A stretch of 64,000 nt of DNA from Deinococcus planocerae (GCF_002869765.1 NZ_PNOR01000022.1:8584-72583), one strand, 5' to 3'; shown: positions 25,767-37,120, counted from the stretch's first letter. Numbers and translations are program-made. The notes: a model not told the origin generated them from the sequence alone.

Positions 25767-26687
25767 ATGAGTGTCCTGCGTGTGGCGGCGGCGGCGTACC
25801 CGGTGGACTTCCACCCCGGCTGGGAAGCCTACGCCGCGAAGGTGACGGCCTGGGTGGAGGACGCGGCGCGGCAGGGCGCCCGGCTTCTGGTCTTCCCCGA
25901 GTACGCCTCCCTCGAACTCGTCAGCCTGCTGCCGCCGGGGCTGCACCACGACATCCACGGGATGCGGCCCGCCCTGGGGACCCTCCTGCCCGAGTTCCTG
26001 GCGCTGCACTCCGGCCTGGCGCGGACGCACGGGGTGAGCATCGTGGCCGGGAGCTACCCGGTCGCGCAGGGCGGGGGCTTCGTCAACCGCGCCTTCGTGT
26101 TCGGGCCGGACGGCTCGCACGCGTGGCAGGACAAGCTGCTGATGACCCGCTTCGAGGCGGAGGAGTGGTTCATCGACCCCGGCGCGGGCGTGCGCGTCTT
26201 CGAGCTGGGGCTGGAGGACGGAACAGTGACGCGCTTCGGCGTCGCCATCTGCTACGACAGCGAGTTCCCGGCGCTCGCTCGCCGCCTCGCCGAGGGGGGC
26301 GCCGAACTCCTCGTCGTGCCCTCCTTCACGGCGGCCCGCTCGGGCTACACCCGCGTGAGGGTCGGAAGCATGGCCCGCGCCCTGGAAAATCAGATGTACG
26401 CCCTCCACGCCCCCCTGATCGCCGACGCCGACTGGACCTACGCCGTCGAACAGGCGAGTGGCCGGGCCGCCCTCTACGCCCCCGCCGACCTGGGGCTCCC
26501 CGAAGACGGCCTCGTCGCCCAGGGCGAGTGGAACACGCCCGGCTGGCTCGTCGCCGACCTCGACCTGGGCCTCCCCCGCCGGGTGCGCGAGTCCGGCCAC
26601 GTCCTGAACGGGCGCGACCGCCACGCCGCGCAGGAGCGCGCAGGCGAGGCCGAGCTGATCCGTCTCGCCACTCCCACCCGTGCCTGA
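25767..26687 (+). CDS. Carbon-nitrogen hydrolase (nitrilase superfamily)
   Basis: 306 residues with the catalytic Glu in [11 protein letters not shown], Lys in [12 protein letters not shown] and Cys in [10 protein letters not shown], the complete Glu-Lys-Cys triad. It hydrolyses an amide or nitrile; the substrate is not evident. TAAACT 7 nt before the ATG suggests a leaderless transcript. The GNAT gene downstream overlaps its end by 8 nt, so the pair is co-expressed. The fuller-length AguB homologue lies at 33.5 kb and is a different branch. Confidence 0.9.
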   Translation: MSVLRVAAAAYPVDFHPGWEAYAAKVTAWVEDAARQGARLLVFPEYASLELVSLLPPGLHHDIHGMRPALGTLLPEFLALHSGLARTHGVSIVAGSYPVAQGGGFVNRAFVFGPDGSHAWQDKLLMTRFEAEEWFIDPGAGVRVFELGLEDGTVTRFGVAICYDSEFPALARRLAEGGAELLVVPSFTAARSGYTRVRVGSMARALENQMYALHAPLIADADWTYAVEQASGRAALYAPADLGLPEDGLVAQGEWNTPGWLVADLDLGLPRRVRESGHVLNGRDRHAAQERAGEAELIRLATPTRA

Positions 26688-27204
26688 GGGTCCCGCCCTG
26701 ACTGTCCGGGTCCTCGTCGCCGCAGACGCTTCCGCCTACCGGGAGGTCCGCCTCGCTGGCCTGCGGGGCGATCCCCTCGCCTTCATCACGACCGCCGGGG
26801 AATACGAGGCCCGGCCCCTCTCCGAGATCGCCGCGCGGCTCGACCCCACGTCCGGGGTCGTCAACTTCGGTGCATTTCTTGAGGGGTCGCTCGTCGGCAT
26901 CCTGACCGTCCTGCGGGAGACGCGCCCGGCCCTCGCGCACCGGACGGAGATCGTGGGCGTGTCCGTCCTCCCCGTGGCGCGGGGACGGGGAGCGGGTGCG
27001 GCGCTGGTGGAGGCGGGCGTTGCCCAGGCCCGCGCGTGGTCGGGCGTGACCTCCCTCCGTCTCGCCGTGACGGAGACGCAGCACGCCGCCCGCCGCCTGT
27101 ACGAGCGCCACGGCTTCCGGGTGTGGGGCACCGAGCCCGATGCGATGCACCACGGCGGACGGGTGTACGCGCAAGACCACCTGTGGCTCAGTTTGAACGG
27201 GTGA
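26680..27204 (+). CDS. GNAT-family N-acetyltransferase
   Basis: 174 residues from a GTG that overlaps the hydrolase gene. The fold is complete: [19 protein letters not shown] at the N-terminus, [18 protein letters not shown], motif A in [19 protein letters not shown] (V-x-P-x-x-R-G-x-G-x-A) and [15 protein letters not shown] at the end. The substrate is unknown. Coupling to a carbon-nitrogen hydrolase may mean related amide chemistry. Confidence 0.9.
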   Translation: MPEGPALTVRVLVAADASAYREVRLAGLRGDPLAFITTAGEYEARPLSEIAARLDPTSGVVNFGAFLEGSLVGILTVLRETRPALAHRTEIVGVSVLPVARGRGAGAALVEAGVAQARAWSGVTSLRLAVTETQHAARRLYERHGFRVWGTEPDAMHHGGRVYAQDHLWLSLNG

Positions 27205-27220
27205 CGGCAAATCAGTCGTT

Positions 27221-27265
27221 CAGGCTTTTATCTTCACCAGGATCAACCCATCGGGTCAGAAAAGG
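27221..27265 (+). repeat. Dispersed element, second copy of 25493-25537
   Basis: 36 of 45 bases match without gaps in non-coding DNA. It lies between the GNAT and ankyrin genes and contains the shared core ACCAGG-x-TCAACC-x-ATCG. Confidence 0.6.
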
Positions 27266-27328
27266 AACGTGGACTGGCACGATGAGGTACTCAACCGGCC
27301 AAACGGCCCCTTTCCCCAGGAGACCCCC

Positions 27329-27874
27329 ATGCAGGACCATCCCGAGAAGAACCCCTCGCCCGTGTCGGCGCTCGATCCCGAGACGCTCTCCTTCCTCCAG
27401 GACGTGCTCGACCTCGCGCGCCGGGGAGACGCCGAGGCGCTCGCACCCCTGCTCGACCACGGGCTGCCCCCCAACCTGTGCAACGGGCGGGGCGACAGCC
27501 TGCTCATGCTCGCCAGTTATCACGGCCACCTGAACGCCGCCCGCCTGCTGCTGGAACACGGCGCCGACCCCGAACTGCGCAACGACCAGGGGCAGACGCC
27601 GCTGCTCGGCGCCGCCTTCAAGGGCGACGTGGGGATGGCCGAGCTGCTCCTCGCGCACGGCGCCGACGTGGAGAGCGCGGGCGGGGACGGCAAGACGGCC
27701 CTGATGATGAGCGCCATGTTCAACCGCACGGACGTGGTGGACCTCCTCCTGACGCGCGGCGCCGACCTCCACGCGCGGGACGCCCGGGGAATGAGCGCCC
27801 TCGACGCGGCCCGGATGATGGGCGCCCCCGACACGGCGGCCCAGTTGGAGGGGCGGGTCGGGGAGTCCCGGTAG
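27329..27874 (+). CDS. Ankyrin-repeat protein
   Basis: 181 residues with four ankyrin repeats (about 35-170). Each has the G-x-TPLL or equivalent turn: GDSLLMLASYHGHLNAARLL, GQTPLLGAAFKGDVGMAELL, GKTALMMSAMFNRTDVVDLL and GMSALDAARMMG. There is no signal peptide. The start ATG 27329 has AGGAG 7 nt upstream; a GTG 60 nt earlier is possible. Short bacterial ankyrin proteins mediate protein contacts, and some work with catalases. No catalase gene is visible here. Confidence 0.88.
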   Translation: MQDHPEKNPSPVSALDPETLSFLQDVLDLARRGDAEALAPLLDHGLPPNLCNGRGDSLLMLASYHGHLNAARLLLEHGADPELRNDQGQTPLLGAAFKGDVGMAELLLAHGADVESAGGDGKTALMMSAMFNRTDVVDLLLTRGADLHARDARGMSALDAARMMGAPDTAAQLEGRVGESR

Positions 27875-27979
27875 GGCGAGGCCGGGCGGGACGTCAGGGC
27901 AATCGCCCGACTCCACCTCTCCCTCAATGTTGCCTTTACGTGCGGTGCGTCTCCCGGCACGGCGGGCATGATGGAGGGC

Positions 27980-28666
<687 letters not shown>

Positions 28667-28721
28667 TCCCCCCCTGGCGCCGTAAGAACTCTGAAGGAAG
28701 GCTCCCCCTAGGGTGGGCGGG

Positions 28722-29126
28722 ATGAACGGGTCGCCTGAGGGTTCCAAGTGGGGGCGCGTGGCCGTCCTCCTGAGCACGCTGGGGGCCTCGGGGTGGGTGG
28801 GGGCCACGCCCCTGCGCCTCGACGGCCTGCTGGCCGTCAACGACGCCCCCTCACCGTGTCAGGGGGTGCGGGTCAGGGTCTTCGAGGGAAGCCGCCTGCG
28901 GAGCGAGGCCACGGTGCTGCCGAGCGGCGAGGTCAAACCGGTCGGGGCCGCGGCCAAGGCGCCCCGTTTCGAGAAGGGCCGCGCGTACAACCTCCAGGCC
29001 ACCTGCGTCAGCGCGTCGGGCACCTTCCAGAATTCTGAGCTGTCCTTCAGGGCCGAGGGCCGGACCGTGATGGTCGTCTTCACCAAGGCGGGGTTTCAGT
29101 TCCGGCGCGGGGGCCTCGGCTACTGA
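28722..29126 (+). CDS. Hypothetical secreted protein
   Basis: 134 residues. The N-terminus (about 8-32) is a signal peptide ending near GWVGAT. The mature part has a beta-rich pattern with two Cys (PCQGVRVRVFEG and LQATCVSASG) that may form a disulfide. No family recognised. TAGGGT lies 7 nt before ATG 28722, so transcription is probably leaderless. It is separate from the YqhA-like gene. Confidence 0.72.
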   Translation: MNGSPEGSKWGRVAVLLSTLGASGWVGATPLRLDGLLAVNDAPSPCQGVRVRVFEGSRLRSEATVLPSGEVKPVGAAAKAPRFEKGRAYNLQATCVSASGTFQNSELSFRAEGRTVMVVFTKAGFQFRRGGLGY

Positions 29127-29253
29127 GCCCCGGGGGTGCGGGTCGCGCGGGGCCCCCCACGGTGAGATGAGCGCCGCCGTGCGGGCCGTAAGGATCGGCG
29201 TGGCGCCGGTCAGGCCGAGGCGCACGGCCCGCGACCTGCGGGTGGAGGTGGGG

Positions 29254-29928
29254 TCAGGGCCGCGCCGCCCGGCACCGGGCGTTGATCTCCTCGGCGCGCC
29301 GGAGCGCCTCGGCGAGCGGGGGCACGTCGTAGCGAGCACGCTCCTCGTCGGTGGTGGCGGGGTCGTAGGGTTCGAGTTCGAAATTGCAGCCCGGGTCCGC
29401 GCCGCCCGTGCCCACACTCCGGTACTGGGTGCCGTACCGCTGGGGAAGACCCAGGCTGCGCTGCCAGCGGTCGAAGGTGGCGGCGAAGATCCAGCGGGCC
29501 TCGCGGGAGCCGCGCCGGATCGCCTGCTCGGCGAGCAGGTTCGCCAGGCGGTAGTGCTCGGGGCAGTCGCCGTGCTGGAAAAGGTAGGCCGCCGCCAGGT
29601 GGTCCTGGCCCGTGGACAGTCGCCCAGCTCTCAGCAGGGCGAGGGCCTGCGCGCGCCGCTCGGCGTCCTCACGGGAGACACGCTCCCAGGCGATCCGTTC
29701 GAGCGGCACCCGCCGCGCGGCCTGATCGGCGGCGAAGAGGGTCTGCACCTGCGCGGACGCCGCCGGGTCGGGCCGGAAGCCGAACAGGACGGTCCCGATG
29801 GGTGGCGTGCAGCCACCCCCACCCAACGTCACCTGAACGGGCGATGGCGTGCCCCCACCTGCGTGCGCGCCGCAGGAGAGGGCGACGCCCAGGGCGAGAA
29901 CGAGCGAGATGGTCCGGAAAAGCCGCAT
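29254..29928 (-). CDS. Secreted DUF6624-like protein
   Basis: 224 residues with a signal peptide (about 1-24, possibly lipoprotein-like at LSCGA). The central stretch AAYLFQHGDCPEHYRLANLL and the later DRWQRSLGLPQRYGTQY match the QHG ... A ... DR ... G-x-PQ-x-YGTQ pattern that I associate with the DUF6624 family. The family's role is unknown. TAGAAT lies 9 nt before the ATG. Confidence 0.72.
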   Translation of the reverse strand: MRLFRTISLVLALGVALSCGAHAGGGTPSPVQVTLGGGGCTPPIGTVLFGFRPDPAASAQVQTLFAADQAARRVPLERIAWERVSREDAERRAQALALLRAGRLSTGQDHLAAAYLFQHGDCPEHYRLANLLAEQAIRRGSREARWIFAATFDRWQRSLGLPQRYGTQYRSVGTGGADPGCNFELEPYDPATTDEERARYDVPPLAEALRRAEEINARCRAARP

Positions 29929-29961
29929 GGTTTCCCCATTCTAGGAGCAGCCTCCAGACCT

Positions 29962-30207
29962 TCACCGCCGGTCCAGCACCCCGAACTCCCATCCCCGCGC
30001 CCCCGCCGGAAGGGGCAGCGCGGGGACCTCCCCCGCCCAGCGGCTCGCCACGAGGACGAGGCCCGGCTGCCCCGGGCTCCCCAGCAGTTCGGCACCCACG
30101 AACCCCGGCAGGGCGGGAAGCGCGGCCAGGAACGCTTCCATCTGTTCCCGCGCCCCCTCGCCGCGGACCTCGGCGTAGTGGACGCGCAGGGGCGGCGCGG
30201 CGCTCAC
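29962..30207 (-). CDS. Antibiotic biosynthesis monooxygenase (ABM)-like small protein
   Basis: 81 residues starting at a GTG that overlaps the stop of the M23 peptidase gene by 4 nt. The pattern LRVHYAEVRGEGAREQMEAF, FVGAELLGSP and LVLVASRW fits the dimeric alpha+beta barrel of ABM-domain proteins (heme-degrading or quinone monooxygenases and relatives). It lacks obvious catalytic Asn/Trp/His positions that I can assign. It is a small gene easily missed inside a longer frame. Confidence 0.65.
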   Translation of the reverse strand: MSAAPPLRVHYAEVRGEGAREQMEAFLAALPALPGFVGAELLGSPGQPGLVLVASRWAGEVPALPLPAGARGWEFGVLDRR

Positions 30208-31124
30208 TCGTAGAGGGTGAGGGGGTCTTTGGGGTCCCAGCGCAGGTAGGTGCCGAAGTGGAGGTGGGTTCCCGTGGAGCGCCCGGTGTTGCCCACCCGC
30301 CCGACGGGCTCCCCGGCGGCGACCCGCTCCCCGGCGCGGACGAGGGTGGAACTCAGGTGCGCGTAGCGGGTGATCCAGCCGCCTTGGTGCTCCAGCACGA
30401 CCGTCCAGCCCCAGCCGCGCTCGAAGTCGGCCCGCGACTCGATCACCCGGCCAGGGCGCGCGGCGAGGACGGGCGTGCCCTGCGGCGCGAGGATGTCCAC
30501 CCCGTAGTGCATCTCGCGCTCGCCGCCGAGCACCCGCGGCCCGAAGTCGCTCGTGATCGCCTTGTACCCCGGCACGGGCCACCGCCACCCGTTTCTGGTG
30601 GGTGTGTCCGGCGCGGTGGAGTCGACCCGGATGGACGCCGTACGCACCGTCGCGCCGGGCGTGCGGTTGCCGGGGCGGGAAGCCGGGGGACCCGCCGCCA
30701 CATTCCGGGCGGGAATACGGACCCTCGCCCCGGTCCACAGCGCCCGCCCGGCGTCCAGCTCCGGGTTGGCCCGCAGCAGTTGCGCGAGACTCAGGCCGTA
30801 CCTGCGGGCGATGACGGTCAGGTTCTCGCCGCTCTTGACCCGGTGGGTGCTCTCCGGCACGGTGCGGCCAGGAAGGGTCAGGGTCTTGCCCGCCTGCACG
30901 TTGTTCGCGTCCCGCAGCCCCGGGTTGGCGGCCCTCAGCGCGGCCACGCTGACTCCGGCCCGCCGCGCGATGAGCGTCAGGTTGTCGCCGGGTTTCACCC
31001 GGTAGGTCGTCGCGGCGCTCGCCAGACCCGCGACCACCAGGGTCAGGGTGGCCAGACCCCGCCGGACGTGGGCACGCGGGGCCGCCTCACGCCTGGAGGA
31101 GCGCCGGATGAGAACGAAGTTCAC
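30204..31124 (-). CDS. LysM-M23 peptidoglycan peptidase
   Basis: 306 residues from GTG 31124 (TATGGT 7 nt upstream); an ATG at 31136 overlapping that hexamer is the alternative. An N-terminal signal/membrane segment is followed by two LysM domains (TYRVKPGDNLTLIARRAGVS and HRVKSGENLTVIARRYGLS, about 40-135) and a C-terminal M23 domain with HYGVDILAPQGTPV, VLEHQGGWITRYAHLS and THLHFG. The Zn ligands (H-x3-D, H-x-H) are intact, so it should be an active endopeptidase acting on the cell wall, with a role in division or remodelling. Confidence 0.93.
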   Translation of the reverse strand: MNFVLIRRSSRREAAPRAHVRRGLATLTLVVAGLASAATTYRVKPGDNLTLIARRAGVSVAALRAANPGLRDANNVQAGKTLTLPGRTVPESTHRVKSGENLTVIARRYGLSLAQLLRANPELDAGRALWTGARVRIPARNVAAGPPASRPGNRTPGATVRTASIRVDSTAPDTPTRNGWRWPVPGYKAITSDFGPRVLGGEREMHYGVDILAPQGTPVLAARPGRVIESRADFERGWGWTVVLEHQGGWITRYAHLSSTLVRAGERVAAGEPVGRVGNTGRSTGTHLHFGTYLRWDPKDPLTLYE

Positions 31125-31224
31125 AATCGCCACCATAACGGGGGGGTCATGAACTGCATGTGAAGAATCTCGCGCCGCGTGTGGGTTTCACCCCCAGGGC
31201 CGCGTGGCAAACCTCACAGGGCAC

Positions 31225-31230
31225 TACCCT
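31225..31230 (+). promoter_or_regulatory. Leaderless -10 hexamer of truA (TACCCT)
   Basis: TACCCT is followed by GCCCGC and then the truA ATG at 31237, without a ribosome binding site. Confidence 0.6.
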
Positions 31231-31236
31231 GCCCGC

Positions 31237-32046
31237 ATGAGCGAGCGGCCCGCCTTCTCCCCCCCGCCGGGCTCCGCGCGCCTGCGGCTGACGTTGGCGT
31301 GGGACGGGTCGGCCTTTGCCGGGTGGCAGGCCCAGCACAACGCCCCCAGCGTGCAGGAGACGCTGCACGCGGCCTGCGCGCGGGTGGGGGGAGAGGGCGC
31401 CGCCCGCCCCGTCGCCGCCGGGCGCACCGACGCCGGGGTCCACGCCGACGCCATGCCCGCCCACCTCGACGTGCCCGTGGGCTTCCGCCTTCCCCCGGAT
31501 CGGCTCGCCCGCGCCCTGAACGCGCACCTGCCGCCCACCGTCTCCGTGCTAGAGGCTTTCCCCGCGCCGGAGGGCTTCCACGCCCGGTTCTCCTGCACCG
31601 AGCGGCGCTACACGTACCGGCTCCTCGTCTCGCCGCAGCGTCACCCGCTGTGGGCGGGTCGGGCGCTTCACGTCCCAGGCCCCCTCGACGTGGAGGCGAT
31701 GAACGGGGCCGCCTCCCATTTGATCGGCACCCACGACTTCGCCGCCTTCGCCACCCGGGAGGACCGCCAGACCGTGCGGGAGGTGCGCGCCCTGAGCGTC
31801 CGGCCCGGCTCCCCGGTCGTGGGCGGGCGGGTGTGGGAGGTCGAGGTCGCGGGCGAGAGCTTCCTGCGCCACATGGTGCGCGGGCTGGTCGGCACGCTGC
31901 TCCTCGTCGGGGGCGGCCAGCTCGGGCCGGAGGAGGTCTCGGGCATCCTGGCGGGCCGCCGCCGCGCGGACGCCGGGGCGAACGTGCCCGCCCACGGCCT
32001 GACCTTCACGGGGGCGAGCTACGCGGGGTTCGGCGGGGGCGAGTGA
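31237..32046 (+). CDS. truA: tRNA pseudouridine(38-40) synthase
   Basis: 269 residues. [16 protein letters not shown] at the N-terminus, the catalytic Asp in [11 protein letters not shown] (about residue 65), RYTYRL and [15 protein letters not shown] are all TruA signatures. It modifies uridines 38-40 in tRNA anticodon stems. The frame is open 33 nt earlier, but ATG 31237 follows the -10 by 6 nt. Its end overlaps the convergent methyltransferase gene by 28 nt. Confidence 0.96.
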   Translation: MSERPAFSPPPGSARLRLTLAWDGSAFAGWQAQHNAPSVQETLHAACARVGGEGAARPVAAGRTDAGVHADAMPAHLDVPVGFRLPPDRLARALNAHLPPTVSVLEAFPAPEGFHARFSCTERRYTYRLLVSPQRHPLWAGRALHVPGPLDVEAMNGAASHLIGTHDFAAFATREDRQTVREVRALSVRPGSPVVGGRVWEVEVAGESFLRHMVRGLVGTLLLVGGGQLGPEEVSGILAGRRRADAGANVPAHGLTFTGASYAGFGGGE

Positions 32047-32834
32047 CCCACGGCGAGGAGGTGGGCGCTGACGCCGAAAAGGGCGGGGTCCCGCTCCGTT
32101 CGGCGGATCACGTCGAGCAGCCGTTCCCGCCGTACCGGGTCCGCCCACAGCGCGTCGAAGTCGGGCACGACGTTCCCCAGCCCCTCCACGGCGTAGAGGT
32201 CCACTTCCTGAAAGCCCGCCGCCCCGACCTCCCGCCGCAACTCCTCGGGGCGGTGGCAGTAGGCGGTGGTGAACCAGCCGGGGGCAGAGGCCGGGGGCTG
32301 ATGGACTCCTCCCTCCAGTGTCGCGTTTCTCATTGCCCGGAAGCGTTCGTCGGCGTCCATCCCCGCGAGGAGCCCGTCCACCGTGCTCGCCGTGCGGCTG
32401 ATCGCCGCCGCGATGACCACCCCGCCCGGACGCAGACACCGACGCGCCTCGGTGAGGGCGAGCACCCGATCTCCCTCCCCCGTCAGGTGGTAGAGCGGCC
32501 CGAGCAGCAAAACGGCGTCCGCGCTCCCGTCCGGAAAGGGCAGTGCCCGCGCGTCCCCGAGCGTGGCGGAGGCGAGCCCGGCCAGCGCGGGGTCGGCCCG
32601 GACCCGCTCGATGTGCCCGGGCATCGCGTCGAGCAGGTGAACCGCGTGACCCTCCTCCAGCAGCGGGCGGGCGTAGGGTCCGGTGCCCCCGCCCACGTCG
32701 AGCACCGTGGCGGGCGGAGGCGGCAGGAAGCGCGCGAGGAGTTCCCGCGTCCGCTCGAACTCCAGCCGGTTGCTCCCGCGGGTCAGGCGGTCGTGCTCCC
32801 GGTCCTGCGCGTAGTACGCCGCGATCTCGTCCAT
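32019..32834 (-). CDS. SAM-dependent methyltransferase
   Basis: 271 residues, class I fold. Motif I is [15 protein letters not shown] (about 45), with the acidic residue in [10 protein letters not shown] and motif II/III around [12 protein letters not shown] and [13 protein letters not shown]. The substrate is unknown. TACCCT lies 5 nt before ATG 32834. The 3' end overlaps truA by 28 nt on the opposite strand, so each coding end constrains the other. Confidence 0.88.
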   Translation of the reverse strand: MDEIAAYYAQDREHDRLTRGSNRLEFERTRELLARFLPPPPATVLDVGGGTGPYARPLLEEGHAVHLLDAMPGHIERVRADPALAGLASATLGDARALPFPDGSADAVLLLGPLYHLTGEGDRVLALTEARRCLRPGGVVIAAAISRTASTVDGLLAGMDADERFRAMRNATLEGGVHQPPASAPGWFTTAYCHRPEELRREVGAAGFQEVDLYAVEGLGNVVPDFDALWADPVRRERLLDVIRRTERDPALFGVSAHLLAVGHSPPPNPA

Positions 32835-32890
32835 GCCGCAGGGTAGGGGAGGGGCCGGCGGGACGCATCGGCCAGATGACGTGGATGGCC

Positions 32891-33439
32891 CTATCCCGCC
32901 CCGGCCACCCGGCGCAACCCGCCTTCCAAGGCTGGCATTGCCCCCAGCGCGGCCCGCAGCGCCTCCGTCTGCGCCCGCAGGTTGCCCAGCGCCAGCCGCC
33001 GCCGCTCGCCGTGCAGGAACTGCCGGGGCACCCGCTCGACCTTGGGCGGCGCCTCCTCCATACACCGCAGCAAGCGACCGAGCCCGGTACGCTGCCGCTC
33101 GACCTCGACCGCCACCCGCCGCAACCTCTCGCGGTCGGCGAGTTCCAGTGTTGCACCGTCCTCCGCCCGCTCCAGGATCGCCCGTGCCCCCGCCACCTCG
33201 CCCGTCAGCCCTTCGATGGTGGCCGCCCACGCGGGAAGGCCCTGCCCGGTCTGCCGCAGGATTTCCGCACTTACCGCCGACTCCGCAAAACCCCGCACGA
33301 GGCGGGGCAGGGCCGCAAAGGCCGTCTCCGCCTCTCCCTTCGCCGCGTTCAGGCGCGCGAAGCCCTCCAGCACCGACGAGGCCGCACGAAAAGTCTCCTC
33401 GCGGGCGGCGGTGAACTCCACGGGCGCGGCGTCGTCCAT
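32891..33439 (-). CDS. Hypothetical helical protein
   Basis: 182 residues, predicted almost entirely helical with heptad-like spacing (about 60-180), e.g. LADRERLRRVAVEVERQRTG. No signal peptide, no membrane helix, no family recognised. TAGCCT lies 6 nt before the ATG, so it likely has its own leaderless promoter. Confidence 0.68.
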   Translation of the reverse strand: MDDAAPVEFTAAREETFRAASSVLEGFARLNAAKGEAETAFAALPRLVRGFAESAVSAEILRQTGQGLPAWAATIEGLTGEVAGARAILERAEDGATLELADRERLRRVAVEVERQRTGLGRLLRCMEEAPPKVERVPRQFLHGERRRLALGNLRAQTEALRAALGAMPALEGGLRRVAGAG

Positions 33440-33506
33440 GCCCCGAGGCTAACAAAAGGGCGAGGGGGCGGGAACCCACAAGCTCCCGTCCCCTCACCTG
33501 ACGCCC

Positions 33507-34383
<877 letters not shown>

Positions 34384-34391
<8 letters not shown>

Positions 34392-35577
34392 GGCTCTTCT
34401 CCTTGAGCTGCGGCTCCTGTGGACTCAGGCCGAGGCGGCGGGCCACCTCCCCGGCGGGACGGCGCAGGCCGCTGCGAACGTCGAGATACTCGCGGTAGAC
34501 GGGATCGAAAGTGTGGGTCAGAACGGCCATCACCCCGTGGTGGTTGACCTCCAGCCCGGCGATCACGAAGCCCGTCCGCAGCTTGGGCACGAGGACGGCG
34601 CTGTTGGTGGTGTGGTGGTGGCTGCGGACCACGGTGTAGCCCTCGGCGCGGAAGGTTCCGAGTAGGGGCGGCAGCAGGCGGGTGTACAGCCCGCGCCCCC
34701 GGTGCCCCGGCAATAGGGCCGTGTTGCTCATATAGAGGGTGCGCTCGTCCCACCCCCGGGCGGAGTGCCAGCCCACCACCTCGCCGCCATGCGCGATCAG
34801 CCACGCGAAGGTCGGCACACCAGGCCGGGGCAGCCTCGGCACCTCGCCCCAGTCGAAGGTCGCCGTGTCGTAGGCCGCGTGCTCCAACTGCGCGTACACT
34901 TCCCGGTAAATCTCGTTGGAGACGGGGTGGACCGTATATCCGTCCCCAAGGTCGAAGGCGGGCTCGGTTCCGGCAGGAAGAGGCACGCTCACCGGCTGCC
35001 CCTCCGCCGCCCCCCCGGCCACGTCGCCGAGGCCCAGCCGCCGCGCCACCTCGCCCGACGCCTGCCGGAAGCCGCTGCGGACGTGCATCGCCTCCCGGTA
35101 GCCACCGTCCAGGCTCAGCGTCAGCGCCACGTTCACCCCGCCCTCGTACAGGCTCAGCCCCTGGAGGAAGAACCCGGCGCGCAGCTTGGGAACGATCACC
35201 CGGTTGTTGGTCGCGCGGTGGCGACTGGTCACGAGGGGATAGCCCGCCTCGCGGAAGGCGTCGAGGAGGTGCGGCAGCAGCCGGGTATAGAGCCCTTTCC
35301 CCTGATATTCCGGCAGAATCCCGGTGTCCGCCATCTCCACCGTCCGCTCGTCTTTCTGGTGGGCGTGGTGCCAGCCGATCAGCTCGTCGCCGTGGTAGAC
35401 GCCCCACTGGAAGCTCTCACCCAGGGGGGGCGGCGCCTTCCTCGGCGGGTCGAAAGCGTACAGCGAGTTCCCGCCGAAGATGCGATCCTCCAGCCGCTTG
35501 CAGGCGTCGCGGTACGCCTCCAGGCTGATCCTGCGCGCCTCGTATCCGTCCCCGAGCCCGATTACCCGCCCGTCCAC
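34384..35577 (-). CDS. Tandem GNAT-family acetyltransferase in the agmatine operon
   Basis: 397 residues, two similar halves (about 10-185 and 210-385) from internal duplication. Each has G-x3-GWH, T-x-LP-x-x-x-G-x-GLYTRLLP (ILPEYQGKGLYTRLLP and LLPGHRGRGLYTRLLP) and a SRHRATNN or SHHHTTNS stretch. Both acetyl-CoA loops look intact. It starts at a GTG inside the aguA end (16-nt overlap) and overlaps aguB at its own end, so a role in agmatine or putrescine metabolism, e.g. polyamine acetylation, is plausible but unproven. Confidence 0.88.
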
Positions 35578-36713
35578 GGCTCCCCCACCGGCTGCTGCTG
35601 GGTCATGCAGTGGAAGCTTCCGCCGCCCTCAATGATGGAGCGGCTGCTCAGCCCGATGACCTCGCGCCCGGGGAAGAGGGGACGCAGCACCTCCAGCGCC
35701 CGCTCGTCGTTGGGGTCCCCGTACTGAGGCACGACGACGAAGCCGTTCCCGACGTAGAAGTTCGCGTAGGTGGGCGGCAGGCGACCCTCCGCGCCCTCCA
35801 GCCGCCTCACCGGGAGGGGCAGCTCCACGATGCGGAAGGGCCGCCCCTGGGCGTCCGTCATCGCCCGCAGGTCCGCGAGGTTCTTCGCCATGACGGGGTG
35901 GTTGGCGTCCGAGGGGTCCTCCGCCACGCTCGTCACGATGGTGCGCTCGTCGGTGAAGCGGGTGATGGTGTCGATGTGCCCGTCGGTGTGGTCGTTCTCC
36001 AGCCCGGCGTCGAGCCACAGCAGCTTCTCCACCCCGAGGGTGCCCCGCAGCAGGGCCGCGTACCCCTGCTCGGTCAGCCCCGGGTTGCGCGTGGGCGTCA
36101 GGAGGCACGAGCGGGTGGTCAGGCCCACGCCCGCGCCGTTGACCTCCAGGCCGCCGCCCTCCAGCACCTCGGGGCGGTCCCAGTGCCTCAGGCCGAGGAA
36201 GGCGGCGACGTGCTCCGGCACCTCGTCGTCCTGCTCCCAGCGGAACTTGCCGCCCCAGGCGTTGAATTTCCAGTTGATGAGGGAGAGTGAAGGTGGCTGA
36301 GCGGCGGGTGAGGGAGCTTGCGCCGACCCGTCCCCCGTCACCCGGTCCTCACGCGTCACAAAGATCGGCCCGTTGTCCCGAATCCACACGTCGTCGAGGG
36401 GGACGCGGTGGAAGGTCACGTCCACGTCCTCACCCAGCCGCCGCCTCGCGTCCCCTTCGCTCTCCTCGTCGCGCACGAGGAGGTGGACGGGCTCGAAGCG
36501 GGCAATCGTGCGCACCAGTTCCGCGAACTCGGCGCGCACGCCCTCCAGGTGGCCGAACCACAGCTCGTCGTCCCCCGGCCAGCTCATCCAGGTGGCGGCG
36601 TGGGGGGCCCACTCGGGCGGCATGGTCAAGCCCGACTCGCGCGGCGTGGGGTCTGCGGGCGTCAGGTGCGCGGCGGTGGGAGAGGCAGGGCGGGACGTGC
36701 TCACGGCGCGCAT
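35562..36713 (-). CDS. aguA: Agmatine deiminase
   Basis: 383 residues of the peptidyl-arginine-deiminase-like family. The signatures are MPPEWAPHAATWMSWPG, DDVWIRDNGPIFV, INWKFNAWGGKF, LEGGGLEVNG, NDHTDGHIDT and the catalytic Cys in EGGGSFHCMTQQQP. It makes N-carbamoylputrescine from agmatine, the substrate of AguB encoded two genes later. The start is ATG 36713; the frame is open further upstream without homology. Confidence 0.95.
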   Translation of the reverse strand: MRAVSTSRPASPTAAHLTPADPTPRESGLTMPPEWAPHAATWMSWPGDDELWFGHLEGVRAEFAELVRTIARFEPVHLLVRDEESEGDARRRLGEDVDVTFHRVPLDDVWIRDNGPIFVTREDRVTGDGSAQAPSPAAQPPSLSLINWKFNAWGGKFRWEQDDEVPEHVAAFLGLRHWDRPEVLEGGGLEVNGAGVGLTTRSCLLTPTRNPGLTEQGYAALLRGTLGVEKLLWLDAGLENDHTDGHIDTITRFTDERTIVTSVAEDPSDANHPVMAKNLADLRAMTDAQGRPFRIVELPLPVRRLEGAEGRLPPTYANFYVGNGFVVVPQYGDPNDERALEVLRPLFPGREVIGLSSRSIIEGGGSFHCMTQQQPVGEPWTGG

Positions 36714-36766
36714 TGTCGCACCCACGGGTGGGGGGAAGGTGACGCGGGTGGCCCTGGGGTCGAGGC

Positions 36767-37027
36767 TCAGCCCAGCAACGACGAGTCGCCGGGGCAGGCG
36801 AGCGCGCGGAACCCCGCCGCCTTCTCGCCCAGGCCCATCTCGTCGTAGCAGGCGGCGAGCTTGAGGGCGAAAAACTCCACGGCGCGGCAGTCCTCGCGGC
36901 GCTCGGCGGCCTCCAGGCACACGCGGTAGTGCATCACGGCGAGGTGGTACTGCGCTCCCCCTGCTGCGTGTTCGGCCCGGCAATGGCTCATCCTGAGGGA
37001 CACGATGTCGGTTGCCAACGCTTTCAT
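36767..37027 (-). CDS. Hypothetical small helical protein
   Basis: 86 residues from ATG 37027, which lies 7 nt after TAGACT; an ATG 18 nt upstream is overlapped by that promoter. The sequence YHLAVMHYRVCLEAAERREDC then FFALKLAACYDEMGLGEKA resembles a pair of TPR-like helical hairpins. Three Cys are present but not in a metal motif. No function assigned. Confidence 0.66.
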   Translation of the reverse strand: MKALATDIVSLRMSHCRAEHAAGGAQYHLAVMHYRVCLEAAERREDCRAVEFFALKLAACYDEMGLGEKAAGFRALACPGDSSLLG

Positions 37028-37120
37028 GATCCCAAGTCTAAACATGCCTCCGACGACATGAATGAAAGGTGAATCCGATTTCCCGCCGTCCTCGGAGCCA
37101 CCTCACGCTCTCCCCGGGGC

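Noticed and set aside
27269..27328. Earlier GTG start for the ankyrin protein
   Set aside because: ATG 27329 has a well-spaced AGGAG and the extension adds no ankyrin sequence.
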